Below are positions 10,044 to 20,231 of a DNA stretch of 64,000 nt, piece after piece; within the stretch, counting starts at the first letter, position 1, and every line of letters starts with the position of its first letter. Source of the DNA: Streptomyces sp. AC555_RSS877 (GTDB taxonomy: Bacteria; Actinomycetota; Actinomycetes; Streptomycetales; Streptomycetaceae); NCBI RefSeq assembly GCF_019049245.1, contig NZ_JAGMUK010000003.1:62001-126000 (forward strand), read 5' to 3'. A program made the translations under genes and the position numbers. Under the pieces are notes generated by a model. It was not told the origin of the DNA. It worked only from the letters and a program-made list of their open reading frames with translations, and made no database searches.

Positions 10044-11132
10044 CTACTTCTCTTCGGGCGATCGCGGCGGGCTGACAGTCGTACGCGGAGAACGTCGCTG
10101 GGACGAGGTACGCACGATCAGTTCGGTCGGTATCACCTGCTCGACCGGTCGGTCCGACTCGACCCCCTCGATGGCGTCGATGAGGAGCTGGACCACGGCT
10201 GTGCCGATGCGGCGAGGCTTCAGGGAGAGCGTGGTGATGGGCGGCTCGGTGCTGGCGTACACGGTGGACTCGCTGCAGCAGACCAGAAGCAGGTCGTCCG
10301 GGACGCGCAGACCGTAGCGGCGGGCGGCCGCGAGCAGGTCGGTGCCGTTCGGGTCGAACAGCCCGTACACGGCATCGGGCCGGTCGGGACGGGCGAGCAG
10401 CCGGTCGGCGGCGACGGCGCCCGCGCACGGATCGTGCGCCGGATAGGCCTCGTACACCGGATCCTGGCCCACGCGCTCGCACCAGCGCAGGTATGCGGTG
10501 GTCGACAGGTGGGTGTACGTGTCCGTCGTGGTCCCGGTCAGCAGGCCGATGCGGCGGGCGCCGGCGTCGGCCAGATGGTCGAGGATGCCGAGTACGGCAG
10601 CCTCGTGGTCGTTGTCGACCCAGGCGGTGACCGGCAGTGTGCCGGCCGGGCGGCCGTCGGAGACGACCGGGAGACCCTGCCGGACCAGTTCACTGACGAC
10701 CGGGTCCTGGTCGGACGGGTCGATGACGACCGTGCCATCCAGGGCGACGTTCGACCACACGTCGTGGCGGGAGGTCGCGGGGAGGATGACGAGCGCGTAG
10801 CCGCGGGCGAGCGCGGCCGAGGTGGCGGCGCGCGCCATTTCGGCGAAGTACGCGAACTCGGTGAAGGTGAAAGGTTCATCCCCGTACGTCGTCACGGTCA
10901 GGCCGATCAGCCCCGACTTGCCGGTGCGTAGTGTGCGGGCGGCGGCCGACGGGCGGTAGCCCAGCCGATCGGCGACCTCGCGGACGTGGCGTCGGGTGGC
11001 GTCGGGGAGCCTGCCCTTGCCGTTGAGGGCGTCGGAGACGGTCGTGATCGAGACTCCGGCGGCGGCGGCGACGTCTCTGATGCCTGCCCGGCCCGGCCGA
11101 CTTCCCCGACGAGAGGTTTCCGCGCGGCTCAC
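10044..11132 (-). CDS. LacI-family transcriptional regulator
   Basis: The N-terminal helix-turn-helix is GIRDVAAAAGVSITTVSDALNGKGRLPDATRRHV, with the LacI hinge helix in RPSAAARTLRTGKSGLIGL. The rest is a periplasmic-binding-protein-like effector domain. The GTG at 11132 follows GGGAA by 8 bp and gives 362 residues; an ATG at 11156 in frame would add eight residues but has no ribosome-binding site. LacI proteins usually respond to sugars, but no sugar genes lie beside this one, so its target is open. It diverges from the aminotransferase gene across a 443-bp gap. Confidence 0.88.
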   Translation of the reverse strand: MSRAETSRRGSRPGRAGIRDVAAAAGVSITTVSDALNGKGRLPDATRRHVREVADRLGYRPSAAARTLRTGKSGLIGLTVTTYGDEPFTFTEFAYFAEMARAATSAALARGYALVILPATSRHDVWSNVALDGTVVIDPSDQDPVVSELVRQGLPVVSDGRPAGTLPVTAWVDNDHEAAVLGILDHLADAGARRIGLLTGTTTDTYTHLSTTAYLRWCERVGQDPVYEAYPAHDPCAGAVAADRLLARPDRPDAVYGLFDPNGTDLLAAARRYGLRVPDDLLLVCCSESTVYASTEPPITTLSLKPRRIGTAVVQLLIDAIEGVESDRPVEQVIPTELIVRTSSQRRSPRTTVSPPRSPEEK

Positions 11133-11575
11133 CTGGTGCTTCCCTGCTGCTGTCATGGCGAGCCGATAGTAGGGCTCATGCGGTGGGGTAGGGCGGACGC
11201 ATATGCACGCGTTGACAGGCACGTTTCTGCAAGGTCATGGGCAGTCAAATGCCTTGGAAAACAAGGGGCTTGGACCACTCCATGTCAGGACGTGACGTGT
11301 CGGCCCGTGCAGGCCTGCCAAGTGGTCCATGTTTCGAAGAGGTCTCAACTCACCTCTACGAGGGATGCGCGCCACGGCGTGAGCCACCGGCGCATAGATA
11401 TATGTGACCGCGCCCCCTGGTTTCGTGCGCCTTCGTATGGTGATGCCCCTGATGCCGGTGTGACGGATGAGGTCGGCTCCGACCTGTACGCAGCCGAACG
11501 GAATCCTCATAGGGTGAGGAGCATTGGAAGCCGGGCGGTGATGACGGGCCGCCGGCGGTCGCGAGGAGGACTGCG
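11133..11575. other. Intergenic region with inverted repeats, no gene seen
   Basis: No convincing ORF is present. TGGACCACT at 11271-11279 and AGTGGTCCA at 11321-11329 are inverted copies 41 bp apart. AGGTCGG-CT-CCGACCT at 11470-11485 and CCTCATAGGGTGAGG at 11505-11519 are compact dyads close to the start of the aminotransferase gene. They look like operator half-sites, but no regulator can be assigned. Confidence 0.5.
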
Positions 11576-12655
11576 GTGAGCGAGACGAGCCCGAAGCTGC
11601 GCGCCGAGCTGGCGGGGATCCCCACCTACAAGCCGGGCAAGCCCGCGGTGGCCGACGGCCCGGTGGCCTACAAGCTGTCCTCCAACGAGAACCCGTATCC
11701 ACCGCTGCCCGGCGTGATGGAGACGGTGATGGCCGCGGCCTCCTCGTTCAACCGCTACCCGGACATGGCGTGCACGGGCCTGATGAACGAGCTGTCCGAG
11801 CGCTTCGCCGTCCCCCTGTCCCACCTGGCCACCGGCACCGGCTCGGTCGGCGTGGCCCAGCAGCTGGTCCAGGCGACCTCCGGCCCTGGCGACGAGGTGA
11901 TCTACGCCTGGCGGTCCTTCGAGGCTTACCCGATCATCACGCAGATCAGCGGGGCGACATCGGTGCAGGTGCCGCTGACGCCGGGTGACGTGCACGACCT
12001 GGACGCCATGGCGGACGCGATCACCGACCGGACCCGGCTGATCTTCGTCTGCAACCCGAACAACCCGACCGGCACGGTCGTGAAGCGGGCCGAGCTGGAA
12101 CGGTTCCTCGACCGGGTGCCGAGCGACGTGCTGGTGGTGCTGGACGAGGCGTACCGCGAGTTCATCCGCGACGCCGAGGTGCCGGACGGCGTGGAGCTGT
12201 ACCGCGAGCGGCCCAACGTCTGTGTCCTGCGGACGTTCTCCAAGGCGTACGGCCTGGCCGGCCTCCGTGTCGGCTTCGCGATCGCCCACGAGCCGGTCGC
12301 GGCGGCGCTGCGCAAGACGGCGGTGCCCTTCGGCGTGAGCCAGCTCGCGCAGGACGCGGCGATCGCCTCGCTGCAGGCCGAGGACGCACTGCTCGGCCGG
12401 GTCGGCTGCCTGGTGTGCGAGCGCACGCGCGTGGTCGAGGCGCTGCGCGGCCAGGGCTGGACGGTGCCTGAGACGCAGGCCAACTTCGTGTGGCTGCGGC
12501 TGGGGGAGCGCACGGTCGCCTTCGCCGCCGCGTGTGAGCAGGCGGGCGTGGTGATCCGGCCGTTCCCGGGCGAGGGCGTGCGGGTCACGGTCGGGGAGAA
12601 CGAGGCGAACGACATCTTCCTGAAGGTGGCGGAGGGCTTCCGCAAGGAGCTCTAG
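11576..12655 (+). CDS. hisC: Histidinol-phosphate/aromatic aminotransferase
   Basis: This 359-residue class I/II aminotransferase has SSNENPYPP at the substrate end, the [10 protein letters not shown] loop, DEAYREF and the PLP lysine in [15 protein letters not shown]. The closest relatives are histidinol-phosphate aminotransferases, some of which act on aromatic amino acids. The gene is not in a his operon, so an aromatic role (phenylalanine or tyrosine) is possible. The start is a GTG preceded by GAGGAG at 6-7 bp. Confidence 0.88.
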   Translation: MSETSPKLRAELAGIPTYKPGKPAVADGPVAYKLSSNENPYPPLPGVMETVMAAASSFNRYPDMACTGLMNELSERFAVPLSHLATGTGSVGVAQQLVQATSGPGDEVIYAWRSFEAYPIITQISGATSVQVPLTPGDVHDLDAMADAITDRTRLIFVCNPNNPTGTVVKRAELERFLDRVPSDVLVVLDEAYREFIRDAEVPDGVELYRERPNVCVLRTFSKAYGLAGLRVGFAIAHEPVAAALRKTAVPFGVSQLAQDAAIASLQAEDALLGRVGCLVCERTRVVEALRGQGWTVPETQANFVWLRLGERTVAFAAACEQAGVVIRPFPGEGVRVTVGENEANDIFLKVAEGFRKEL

Positions 12656-12678
12656 GTCCCGGCACCGGCGTGTTGTGA

Positions 12679-12709
12679 GGGGGGTCTCCCGGAAAAAGGG
12701 GGACCCCCC
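12679..12709 (+). terminator. Terminator after the aminotransferase gene
   Basis: A 12-bp G/C stem (GGGGGGTCTCCC with GGGGGACCCCCC, one wobble pair) and a loop of GGAAAAA, 24 bp after the stop codon. It isolates hisC from the cyd promoter. Confidence 0.75.
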
Positions 12710-12749
12710 ATCGTGCTTCGAAAACGGGTGCGCCATAATTGCTTGTGAA

Positions 12750-12765
12750 TGTGAACGCGTTCACA
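12750..12765 (+). promoter_or_regulatory. Rex operator (ROP) of the cyd operon
   Basis: The perfect palindrome TGTGAACGCGTTCACA lies 85 bp before cydA. It fits the Rex consensus TGTGAAC-N-TTCACA and is the type of site described for cydABCD in S. coelicolor. Rex represses under aerobic growth and releases DNA when NADH rises, so cyd should be induced when oxygen is limiting. Confidence 0.92.
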
Positions 12766-12849
12766 AGCGTGTCCCGGTTACTCCCGCGATGTGGGGGGCG
12801 TAAGGGGCAAACCACCGCTGTGACACGGCGATGTAAGGAGAGTGACGAC

Positions 12850-14355
12850 GTGGAACTGGCTCTGGCGCCGGAGACATTGGCGCGCTGGCAGTTCGGCATC
12901 ACCACCGTCTACCACTTCCTGTTCGTTCCCCTGACGATCTCGCTGGCCGCTCTCACGGCCGGCCTGCAGACGGCCTGGGTGCGCACGGAGAAGGAGAAGT
13001 ATCTCAGGGCCACCAAGTTCTGGGGCAAGCTCTTCCTGATCAACATCGCGATGGGTGTCGTCACCGGCATCGTGCAGGAGTTCCAGTTCGGCATGAACTG
13101 GTCCGACTACTCGCGCTTCGTCGGTGACGTCTTCGGCGCCCCCCTCGCCTTCGAGGCGCTGATCGCCTTCTTCTTCGAGTCGACCTTCATCGGTCTGTGG
13201 ATCTTCGGCTGGGACAAGCTACCGAAGAAGATCCACCTGGCCTGCATCTGGATGGTCTCGCTCGGCACGTTGCTGTCGGCGTACTTCATCCTCGCGGCCA
13301 ACTCCTGGATGCAGCACCCTGTCGGCTACCGGATCAACAAGGAGAAGGGCCGCGCCGAACTCACCGACTTCTGGCAGGTCCTCACCCAGAACACCGCGCT
13401 CAACCAGGTCTTCCACAGCTTCTCGGCGGCCTTCCTGACGGGTGGCGCCTTCATGGTGGGCATCGCCGCGTTCCACCTGCTGCGCAAGAAGCACATCCCG
13501 GTGATGCGGACCTCGCTCCGGCTCGGCCTGGTCACCCTGGCGGTCGGCGGCCTGTTCACCGCGATCAGCGGGGACACCCTCGGCAAGGTCATGTACGAGC
13601 AGCAGCCGATGAAGATGGCCGCCGCGGAGGCGCTGTGGGACGGCGAGGAACCGGCGCCCTTCTCCGTGTTCGCGTACGGGGACGTCGACGAGGGGCACAA
13701 CAAGGTGGCCCTGGAGATACCCGGGCTGCTGTCCTTCCTCGCCCACAGCGACTTCGATTCCTACGTGCCCGGCATCAACGACACCAACAAGGCCGAGCAG
13801 CAGAAGTACGGGCCCGGTGACTACAAGCCCATCGTCCCCGTCGCCTACTGGGGCTTCCGCTGGATGATCGGGTTCGGTATGGCGTCCTTCTCCCTCGGCC
13901 TGCTGGGGCTGTGGCTCACCCGGAAGAGGTTCCTGCTGCCGGCCTCCCTGCGGACCGGGGAGGACGAGGTACCGCACCTGGTGCTGCTGAAGAAGCCCCT
14001 CGGATCGCGGCTCACCCGGCTGTACTGGCTGCTGGCGGTCTGGACGATGGCCTTCCCGCTGATCGCCAACTCGTGGGGCTGGATCTTCACCGAGATGGGA
14101 CGACAGCCCTGGGTCGTCTACGGCGTGATGCGGACCCGCGACGCGGTCTCCCCGGGCGTCTCCCAGACCGAGATCATCATCTCGATGGTCACCTTCACCG
14201 CGCTGTACGCCGTCCTGGCCGTCATCGAGGTCAGGCTGCTCGCGAAGTACGTGAAGGCCGGCCCGCCCGAACTCACCGAGGCCGACCTCAATCCGCCCAC
14301 GAAGATCGGCGGCGACTCCCGTGACGCCGACAAGCCGATGGCCTTCTCGTACTAG
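12850..14355 (+). CDS. cydA: Cytochrome bd oxidase subunit I
   Basis: CydA holds the three hemes of the quinol oxidase. The 501-residue protein starts VELALAPETLARWQFGITTVYHFLFVPLT, with the heme-ligand His in YHFLFVP. The conserved block QEFQFGMNWSDYSRFVGDVFGAPLAFEALIAFFFESTF follows. About nine membrane segments are seen. The quinol loop is of the short type. I chose the GTG at 12850 because AAGGAG lies 9 bp upstream; the open frame extends back to 12739 but through the Rex operator. It is the first gene of cydA-cydB-cydCD. Confidence 0.97.
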   Translation: MELALAPETLARWQFGITTVYHFLFVPLTISLAALTAGLQTAWVRTEKEKYLRATKFWGKLFLINIAMGVVTGIVQEFQFGMNWSDYSRFVGDVFGAPLAFEALIAFFFESTFIGLWIFGWDKLPKKIHLACIWMVSLGTLLSAYFILAANSWMQHPVGYRINKEKGRAELTDFWQVLTQNTALNQVFHSFSAAFLTGGAFMVGIAAFHLLRKKHIPVMRTSLRLGLVTLAVGGLFTAISGDTLGKVMYEQQPMKMAAAEALWDGEEPAPFSVFAYGDVDEGHNKVALEIPGLLSFLAHSDFDSYVPGINDTNKAEQQKYGPGDYKPIVPVAYWGFRWMIGFGMASFSLGLLGLWLTRKRFLLPASLRTGEDEVPHLVLLKKPLGSRLTRLYWLLAVWTMAFPLIANSWGWIFTEMGRQPWVVYGVMRTRDAVSPGVSQTEIIISMVTFTALYAVLAVIEVRLLAKYVKAGPPELTEADLNPPTKIGGDSRDADKPMAFSY

Positions 14356-14375
14356 GCCGAGGGAGCTGCACAGTC

Positions 14376-15383
<1,008 letters not shown>

Positions 15384-15396
15384 GTCCGACAGGGAA

Positions 15397-15438
15397 GCGC
15401 GTTTCACGATGTTTCACGTGAAACATCGTGAAACGCGC
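15397..15438. repeat. 42-bp perfect palindrome with parS at its centre
   Basis: The left arm, 15397-15417, is the exact reverse complement of the right arm, 15418-15438, with no spacer. The central 16 bp are a perfect parS. The outer arms repeat the parS half-site (GTTTCACG and CGTGAAAC), so four half-sites are nested. It could also form a strong RNA hairpin between cydB and cydCD and so reduce cydCD expression. Confidence 0.95.
15410..15425 (+). other. Perfect parS site
   Basis: TGTTTCACGTGAAACA is identical to the consensus ParB-binding site of Streptomyces and Bacillus. ParB loads here and spreads or slides for origin segregation. Perfect sites are concentrated around oriC, so this is good evidence for location. 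Confidence 0.95.
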
Positions 15439-15456
15439 CGTCCTGGATCGAAGGGC

Positions 15457-18400
15457 ATGTTTCACGTGAAACCGATTGATCCGCGACTCCTCCGGTACGC
15501 CCGTGCCACCCGGCTCTTCCTGGTGGCCGTCGTCGGTCTGGGTGCCGTCGGTGCGGTGCTGGTCATCGCCCAGGCGATGCTCATCGCCGAAGTGGTGGTG
15601 GGTGCCTTCCAGCACGGTATGGCGGTGGCCGAACTCGCCACTCCCCTGCTGCTGTTGGCAGCCGTCGCGGTCGGCCGGGCCGTGGTCGCCTGGCTGACCG
15701 AACTCGCGGCCCACCGTGCGAGTGCGGCGGTGAAGTCGGAACTGCGCGGGCGGTTGCTGGAGCGTTCCGTGGCCCTGGGCCCCGGGTGGCTGAGCGGACA
15801 GCGGACCGGCTCGCTGGTCGCCCTCGCCACTCGCGGCGTGGACGCCCTCGACGACTACTTCTCGCGCTACCTCCCGCAGTTGGGGCTCGCGGTGGTCGTA
15901 CCGGTGGCGGTGCTGGCGCGGATCGTCACCGAGGACTGGGTGTCGGCGGCCATCATCGTCGGCACCCTGCCGCTCATTCCGGTCTTCATGATGCTGATCG
16001 GCTGGGCCACCCAGTCCCGGATGGACCGTCAGTGGCGGCTGCTGTCCCGGCTCTCCGGGCACTTCCTGGACGTCGTCGCCGGCCTGCCGACCCTGAAGGT
16101 GTTCGGCCGGGCCAAGGCGCAGGCCGACTCGATCCGGCGGATCACCGGCGAGTACCGGCAGGCGACCATGCGGACGCTGCGCATCGCCTTCATCTCCTCC
16201 TTCGCGCTGGAGCTGCTCGCCACGCTCTCGGTGGCCCTCGTCGCCGTGACGATCGGCATGCGGCTCGTCCACGGCGACATGGACCTGTACATCGGCCTGG
16301 TGATCCTCGTCCTGGCGCCGGAGGCGTATCTGCCGCTGCGCCAGGTGGGAGCGCAGTACCACGCGGCGGCGGAGGGACTGGCGGCCGCCGAGGAGATCTT
16401 CTCGGTGCTGGAGACGCCGGTGCCGGCGTCGGGTTCCGCCGCCGTGTCGACGGGGGGTCTGTGCTTCGAGGGAGTCACGGTCCGCTACCCGGGACGCTCC
16501 GGGGACGCCGTGTCGGACGTGTCGTTCGCGGTGGAGACCGGGGAGACGGTCGCTCTCGTCGGGCCGAGCGGGGCGGGCAAGTCCACGCTGTTGAACGTGC
16601 TGCTGGGCTTTGTACGGCCCAGCGAGGGACGGGTGCTGGCCGGGGGAGTCGATCTCACCGAAGCCGACCTGGAGCAGTGGCGGGCACGGATCGCGTGGGT
16701 GCCCCAGCGGCCGCACCTGTTCGCCGGGACGATCGCCGAGAACGTACGTCTCGCCCGGCCCGACGCCGACGACACGGCCGTACGGCGGGCCTTGACGGAC
16801 GCCGGCGCGCTGGAGTTCGTTGACGCGCTGGCCCTGGGCGTCGACACCGTGCTCGGTGAGGACGGGGCCGGGCTGTCCGCCGGGCAGCGGCAACGGCTCG
16901 CGCTGGCCCGGGCGTTCCTCGCCGACCGGCCCGTGCTGCTGCTCGACGAGCCGACAGCGGCGCTCGACGGGAACACCGAGGCCGAGGTCGTGGAGGCGGT
17001 GCGGCGGCTGGCGGTGGGCCGGACGGTGCTGCTCGTTGTGCACCGGCCGGCGCTGCTGTCGGTGGCGGACCGGGTGATGCGGCTGGCCGAGCCGGTGTCC
17101 CCCGCCCACCGGGAGGTTGTGCCAGGGGCGGCTGCGGTGCGCGCGGCCGGGGCTGAACCGGATCTCCCTTCCGAAGCTTTCGACGTTTCCGATGATTCCG
17201 AAGCACCGGAGACGACGCTCCCGGCGGCGGACAGGCGCGGTGTCCTTGCCCGCGCCCGTTCCATGTCCGGAGCCCGGCGTGGCAGGCTCGTGCTCGCCCT
17301 GCTGCTCGGGAGCCTCGCGCTCGGCAGCGCCGTCGGGCTCATGGCCACCTCCGGGTGGCTCATCTCACGGGCCTCGCAGCAGCCGCCCGTGCTCTATCTG
17401 ATGGTGGCCGTGACGGCGACGCGGGCCTTCGGGATCGGACGGGCCGTCTTCCGCTACGCCGAGCGGCTCGTCTCACATGACGCCGTACTGCGGATGCTGG
17501 CCGACACGCGGGTAGCGGTGTACCGGCGCCTCGAGCGGCTGGCGCCCGCGGGACTTCGGCAGACCCGCCGGGGTGACCTGCTGTCGCGGCTCGTCGCCGA
17601 CGTGGACGCCCTGCAGGACTACTGGCTGCGCTGGCTGCTGCCCGCCGGTGCCGCCGTGGTCGTGTCCGCCGCGTCCGTCGGCTTCACGACCTGGCTGCTG
17701 CCCGAGGCCGGCGCCGTGCTCGCCGTCGGACTGCTGATGGCCGGGGCGGGTGTCCCGCTGGTCACCGGCGCCGTGGCGCGACGGGCCGAGCACCGGCTGG
17801 CCCCCGCTCGCGGCGTGCTGGCCACGCGCGTGACCGATCTGCTCACGGGGACCGCCGAGTTGACCGTCGCCGGCGCCCTGCCCGCCCGTACCGCCGAGGC
17901 TCGGCGGGCCGACGGGACGCTCACCCGGATCGCCTCACGCGCCGCCACCGCCACCGCGCTCGGTGACGGACTCACCGCGCTGTTCTCCGGTCTGACCGTC
18001 GCCGCCACCGCCCTCGTGGGCGCCCAGGCGGTCGTCGACGGCAGGCTGGGCGGCGTGGTGATGGCCGTCGTGGTGCTCACTCCGCTGGCCGCCTTCGAGG
18101 CCGTACTGGGCCTGCCGCTCGCCGTGCAGTACCGGCAGCGGGTGCGCAGGAGTGCCGACCGCGTGTACGAGGTGCTGGACGCGCCCGAGCCCGTACGGGA
18201 ACCGGAGCGGCCCCGGCAGGCGCCCGCATCGCCCTTCCCCGTCGCGGTCAAGGGACTTGCCGCCCGTCACCTCGGGCAGAACCGGGACGCGCTCGCCGGA
18301 GTCGACCTGACCCTGGCGGAGGGCCGTCGGATCGCGGTGGTCGGACCCTCCGGGTCCGGCAAGTCGACGCTCGCGCAGGTGCTGCTGCGCTTCCTGGACG

Positions 18401-18984
18401 CGGACGCCGGTTCCTACACGCTGGGAGGCGTGGACGCGCACGCGCTGGACGGCGACGACGTACGGCGGCTCGTCGGGCTGTGCGCGCAGGACGCGCACCT
18501 CTTCGACAGCTCCGTGCGGGAGAACCTCCTGCTCGCCAAGAAGGATGCCACCGAGAACGAGTTGCGCGACGCGCTGCGACGCGCCCGGCTGCTCGACTGG
18601 GCCGACGGACTGCCCGACGGGCTGGACACGCTGGTTGGCGAACACGGGGCGTGGCTGTCCGGCGGGCAGCGCCAGCGGCTCGCGCTGGCCCGTGCGGTGC
18701 TGGCCGACTTCCCCGTCCTCGTGCTCGACGAGCCCGCCGAGCATCTGGACCTGCCGACGGCGGACGCGCTGACCGCCGATCTGCTGGCCGCCACCGAGGG
18801 CCGTACGACGCTGCTGATCACCCACCGGCTGGCGGGTCTGGAAGCGGTGGACGAAGTGGTGGTGCTGGACGCGGGGCGTGTGGTGCAGCGGGGCGCGTAT
18901 GCCGAACTGGCCGCCGTGCAGGGTCCGTTGCGGCGGATGCTGGAACGGGAGGAGCAGGCGGATCTGCTGGTGGGGGTGCGGTAG
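15457..18984 (+). CDS. cydCD: Fused CydC-CydD ABC exporter
   Basis: The 1175-residue protein joins two ABC half-transporters. The first has six membrane segments and an ATPase with GPSGAGKST (near residue 370) and LSAGQRQRLALARAFL. The second has its own membrane domain and an ATPase with GPSGSGKST and LSGGQRQRLALARAVL. CydDC exports cysteine or glutathione and is needed to assemble cytochrome bd. Fusion is common in actinobacteria. I chose the ATG at 15457, which encodes MFHVKPIDPRLLRYARATR. An in-frame ATG at 15409, inside the palindrome, would give a longer form. Both starts lie in parS sequences. Confidence 0.95.
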   Translation: MFHVKPIDPRLLRYARATRLFLVAVVGLGAVGAVLVIAQAMLIAEVVVGAFQHGMAVAELATPLLLLAAVAVGRAVVAWLTELAAHRASAAVKSELRGRLLERSVALGPGWLSGQRTGSLVALATRGVDALDDYFSRYLPQLGLAVVVPVAVLARIVTEDWVSAAIIVGTLPLIPVFMMLIGWATQSRMDRQWRLLSRLSGHFLDVVAGLPTLKVFGRAKAQADSIRRITGEYRQATMRTLRIAFISSFALELLATLSVALVAVTIGMRLVHGDMDLYIGLVILVLAPEAYLPLRQVGAQYHAAAEGLAAAEEIFSVLETPVPASGSAAVSTGGLCFEGVTVRYPGRSGDAVSDVSFAVETGETVALVGPSGAGKSTLLNVLLGFVRPSEGRVLAGGVDLTEADLEQWRARIAWVPQRPHLFAGTIAENVRLARPDADDTAVRRALTDAGALEFVDALALGVDTVLGEDGAGLSAGQRQRLALARAFLADRPVLLLDEPTAALDGNTEAEVVEAVRRLAVGRTVLLVVHRPALLSVADRVMRLAEPVSPAHREVVPGAAAVRAAGAEPDLPSEAFDVSDDSEAPETTLPAADRRGVLARARSMSGARRGRLVLALLLGSLALGSAVGLMATSGWLISRASQQPPVLYLMVAVTATRAFGIGRAVFRYAERLVSHDAVLRMLADTRVAVYRRLERLAPAGLRQTRRGDLLSRLVADVDALQDYWLRWLLPAGAAVVVSAASVGFTTWLLPEAGAVLAVGLLMAGAGVPLVTGAVARRAEHRLAPARGVLATRVTDLLTGTAELTVAGALPARTAEARRADGTLTRIASRAATATALGDGLTALFSGLTVAATALVGAQAVVDGRLGGVVMAVVVLTPLAAFEAVLGLPLAVQYRQRVRRSADRVYEVLDAPEPVREPERPRQAPASPFPVAVKGLAARHLGQNRDALAGVDLTLAEGRRIAVVGPSGSGKSTLAQVLLRFLDADAGSYTLGGVDAHALDGDDVRRLVGLCAQDAHLFDSSVRENLLLAKKDATENELRDALRRARLLDWADGLPDGLDTLVGEHGAWLSGGQRQRLALARAVLADFPVLVLDEPAEHLDLPTADALTADLLAATEGRTTLLITHRLAGLEAVDEVVVLDAGRVVQRGAYAELAAVQGPLRRMLEREEQADLLVGVR
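15458..15473 (+). other. parS site (one mismatch) overlapping the cydCD start
   Basis: TGTTTCACGTGAAACC differs from consensus only at the last base. It starts at the second base of the cydCD ATG, so it encodes residues 1-6, MFHVKP. It lies 48 bp from the perfect site. Confidence 0.9.
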
Positions 18985-19128
18985 TCGGTCAACGCGCACC
19001 ACACCCACCCCTCTCGGGGATCCGAAGCTACTCCCGGTGACGCCGTACTAGCCCATCCGCAGCAACCCGTCCCCCAGCCGTACGACGTGAACAGGCCTTG
19101 GGCCGCGGGGCGGGCCAGGATCGCTGAT

Positions 19129-20202
19129 ATGCGCTTCCCCCGCCGTCATCCGCTGCTCGTGCCGGTGTTGCTGTGTGCCTTGGCCGTGCTCGCGGCCGGC
19201 CCGACGGGCATCTCCGGTGCCGCCGACGAGGGCGAGGACACGCACAGCTCCGCCGACGCCGGGATCAGCGCGCAGGTGGTCCGGCTGTACGAGGACGCGG
19301 CCGTGGCGACGCAGCAGTACGAGGCGGCTCGGCAGGAGGCCGAGGTGCAGCGGGCGCAGGCCCGGCGCTTGGAGGCGCTGCTGGACCGGGAGCGGCAGGG
19401 GATCGCCGTCCTGCACGAGGACCTGGGTCGGATCGCGCGCGCCCAGTACCGCACCGGCGGGGGTCTTCCGATCACGGCGCAGATGATCCTGGCGGACGAT
19501 CCCGATGACCTGATGCGCGGTCAGCGGGCCGTCTGGCAGGCGGATCTCGCCCTCAACAACGCGATCGACAAGAGCAGCCGGGCCGAGGCTCGGCTCGCCG
19601 CGGACGAGGCGAAGGCCGCGGCGGCCTGGCGGCAGCTGGACCGGCGGAACATCGAGCTCGCCGATCTGAAGAAGGACATCGAGACGAAGCTCGAACAGGC
19701 ACGGTGGCAGTTGCAGGGCCAGGCCGATGCCTCCGTCGCAGCCGGTTCGTGCCGGGGCGCCGTCCGACTGGACCAGCCGCACACGGGTGTCACGAGCACA
19801 TGGGTGGCGCCGGTGGAGACGTACGAGCTGTCCGCGGCGTTCGGCAGCGGCGGTGCGCGGTGGGCGAACCGGCACACCGGGCAGGACTTCGCGGTGCCGA
19901 TCGGCACGCCGGTGCGGGCGGTGGGCGCGGGGCGGGTGGTGAAGGTGTCGTGCGGGGGCCCGTTCGGCATCGAGGTCGTGGTCCAGCACGCGGACGGCTA
20001 CTTCACGCAGTACGCCCACCTCGCCGCCGTCGCCGTCGACCAGGGCGAGCGCGTGGCTGCCGGGCAGTGGGTCGGGCAGTCGGGCACGAGCGGCAATTCC
20101 ACCGGCCCGCACCTGCACTTCGAGGTGCGGGTCACCCCGGAGGCGGGTTCGGCGGTGGACCCGGGGCCATGGCTGTCGTCACGTGGAGTGAGCCTCGGTT
20201 AG
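19129..20202 (+). CDS. Secreted M23 peptidase with N-terminal coiled coil
   Basis: The 357-residue protein starts MRFPRRHPLLVPVLLCALAVLAAGPTG, a signal peptide. A long coiled-coil region (EQYEAARQEAEVQRAQARRLEALL type heptads, residues about 45-190) follows. The C-terminal LytM domain has its zinc ligands in HTGQDF and in HLHFEV. M23 enzymes cleave peptide cross-bridges of peptidoglycan; with coiled coils they often act in division or wall turnover. All visible ligands are intact. I chose the ATG at 19129 because AGGA lies 8 bp upstream; a GTG at 19087 would spoil the signal peptide. Confidence 0.9.
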   Translation: MRFPRRHPLLVPVLLCALAVLAAGPTGISGAADEGEDTHSSADAGISAQVVRLYEDAAVATQQYEAARQEAEVQRAQARRLEALLDRERQGIAVLHEDLGRIARAQYRTGGGLPITAQMILADDPDDLMRGQRAVWQADLALNNAIDKSSRAEARLAADEAKAAAAWRQLDRRNIELADLKKDIETKLEQARWQLQGQADASVAAGSCRGAVRLDQPHTGVTSTWVAPVETYELSAAFGSGGARWANRHTGQDFAVPIGTPVRAVGAGRVVKVSCGGPFGIEVVVQHADGYFTQYAHLAAVAVDQGERVAAGQWVGQSGTSGNSTGPHLHFEVRVTPEAGSAVDPGPWLSSRGVSLG

Positions 20203-20231
20203 CCGTGGACCTCCGCCCGCTCGAGCGGATC

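Noticed and set aside
15401..15456. The cydB-cydCD gap as a pure terminator
   Set aside because: The palindrome centre is a perfect parS and there is no T-tract, so a ParB site explains it better, though some effect on transcription is possible.
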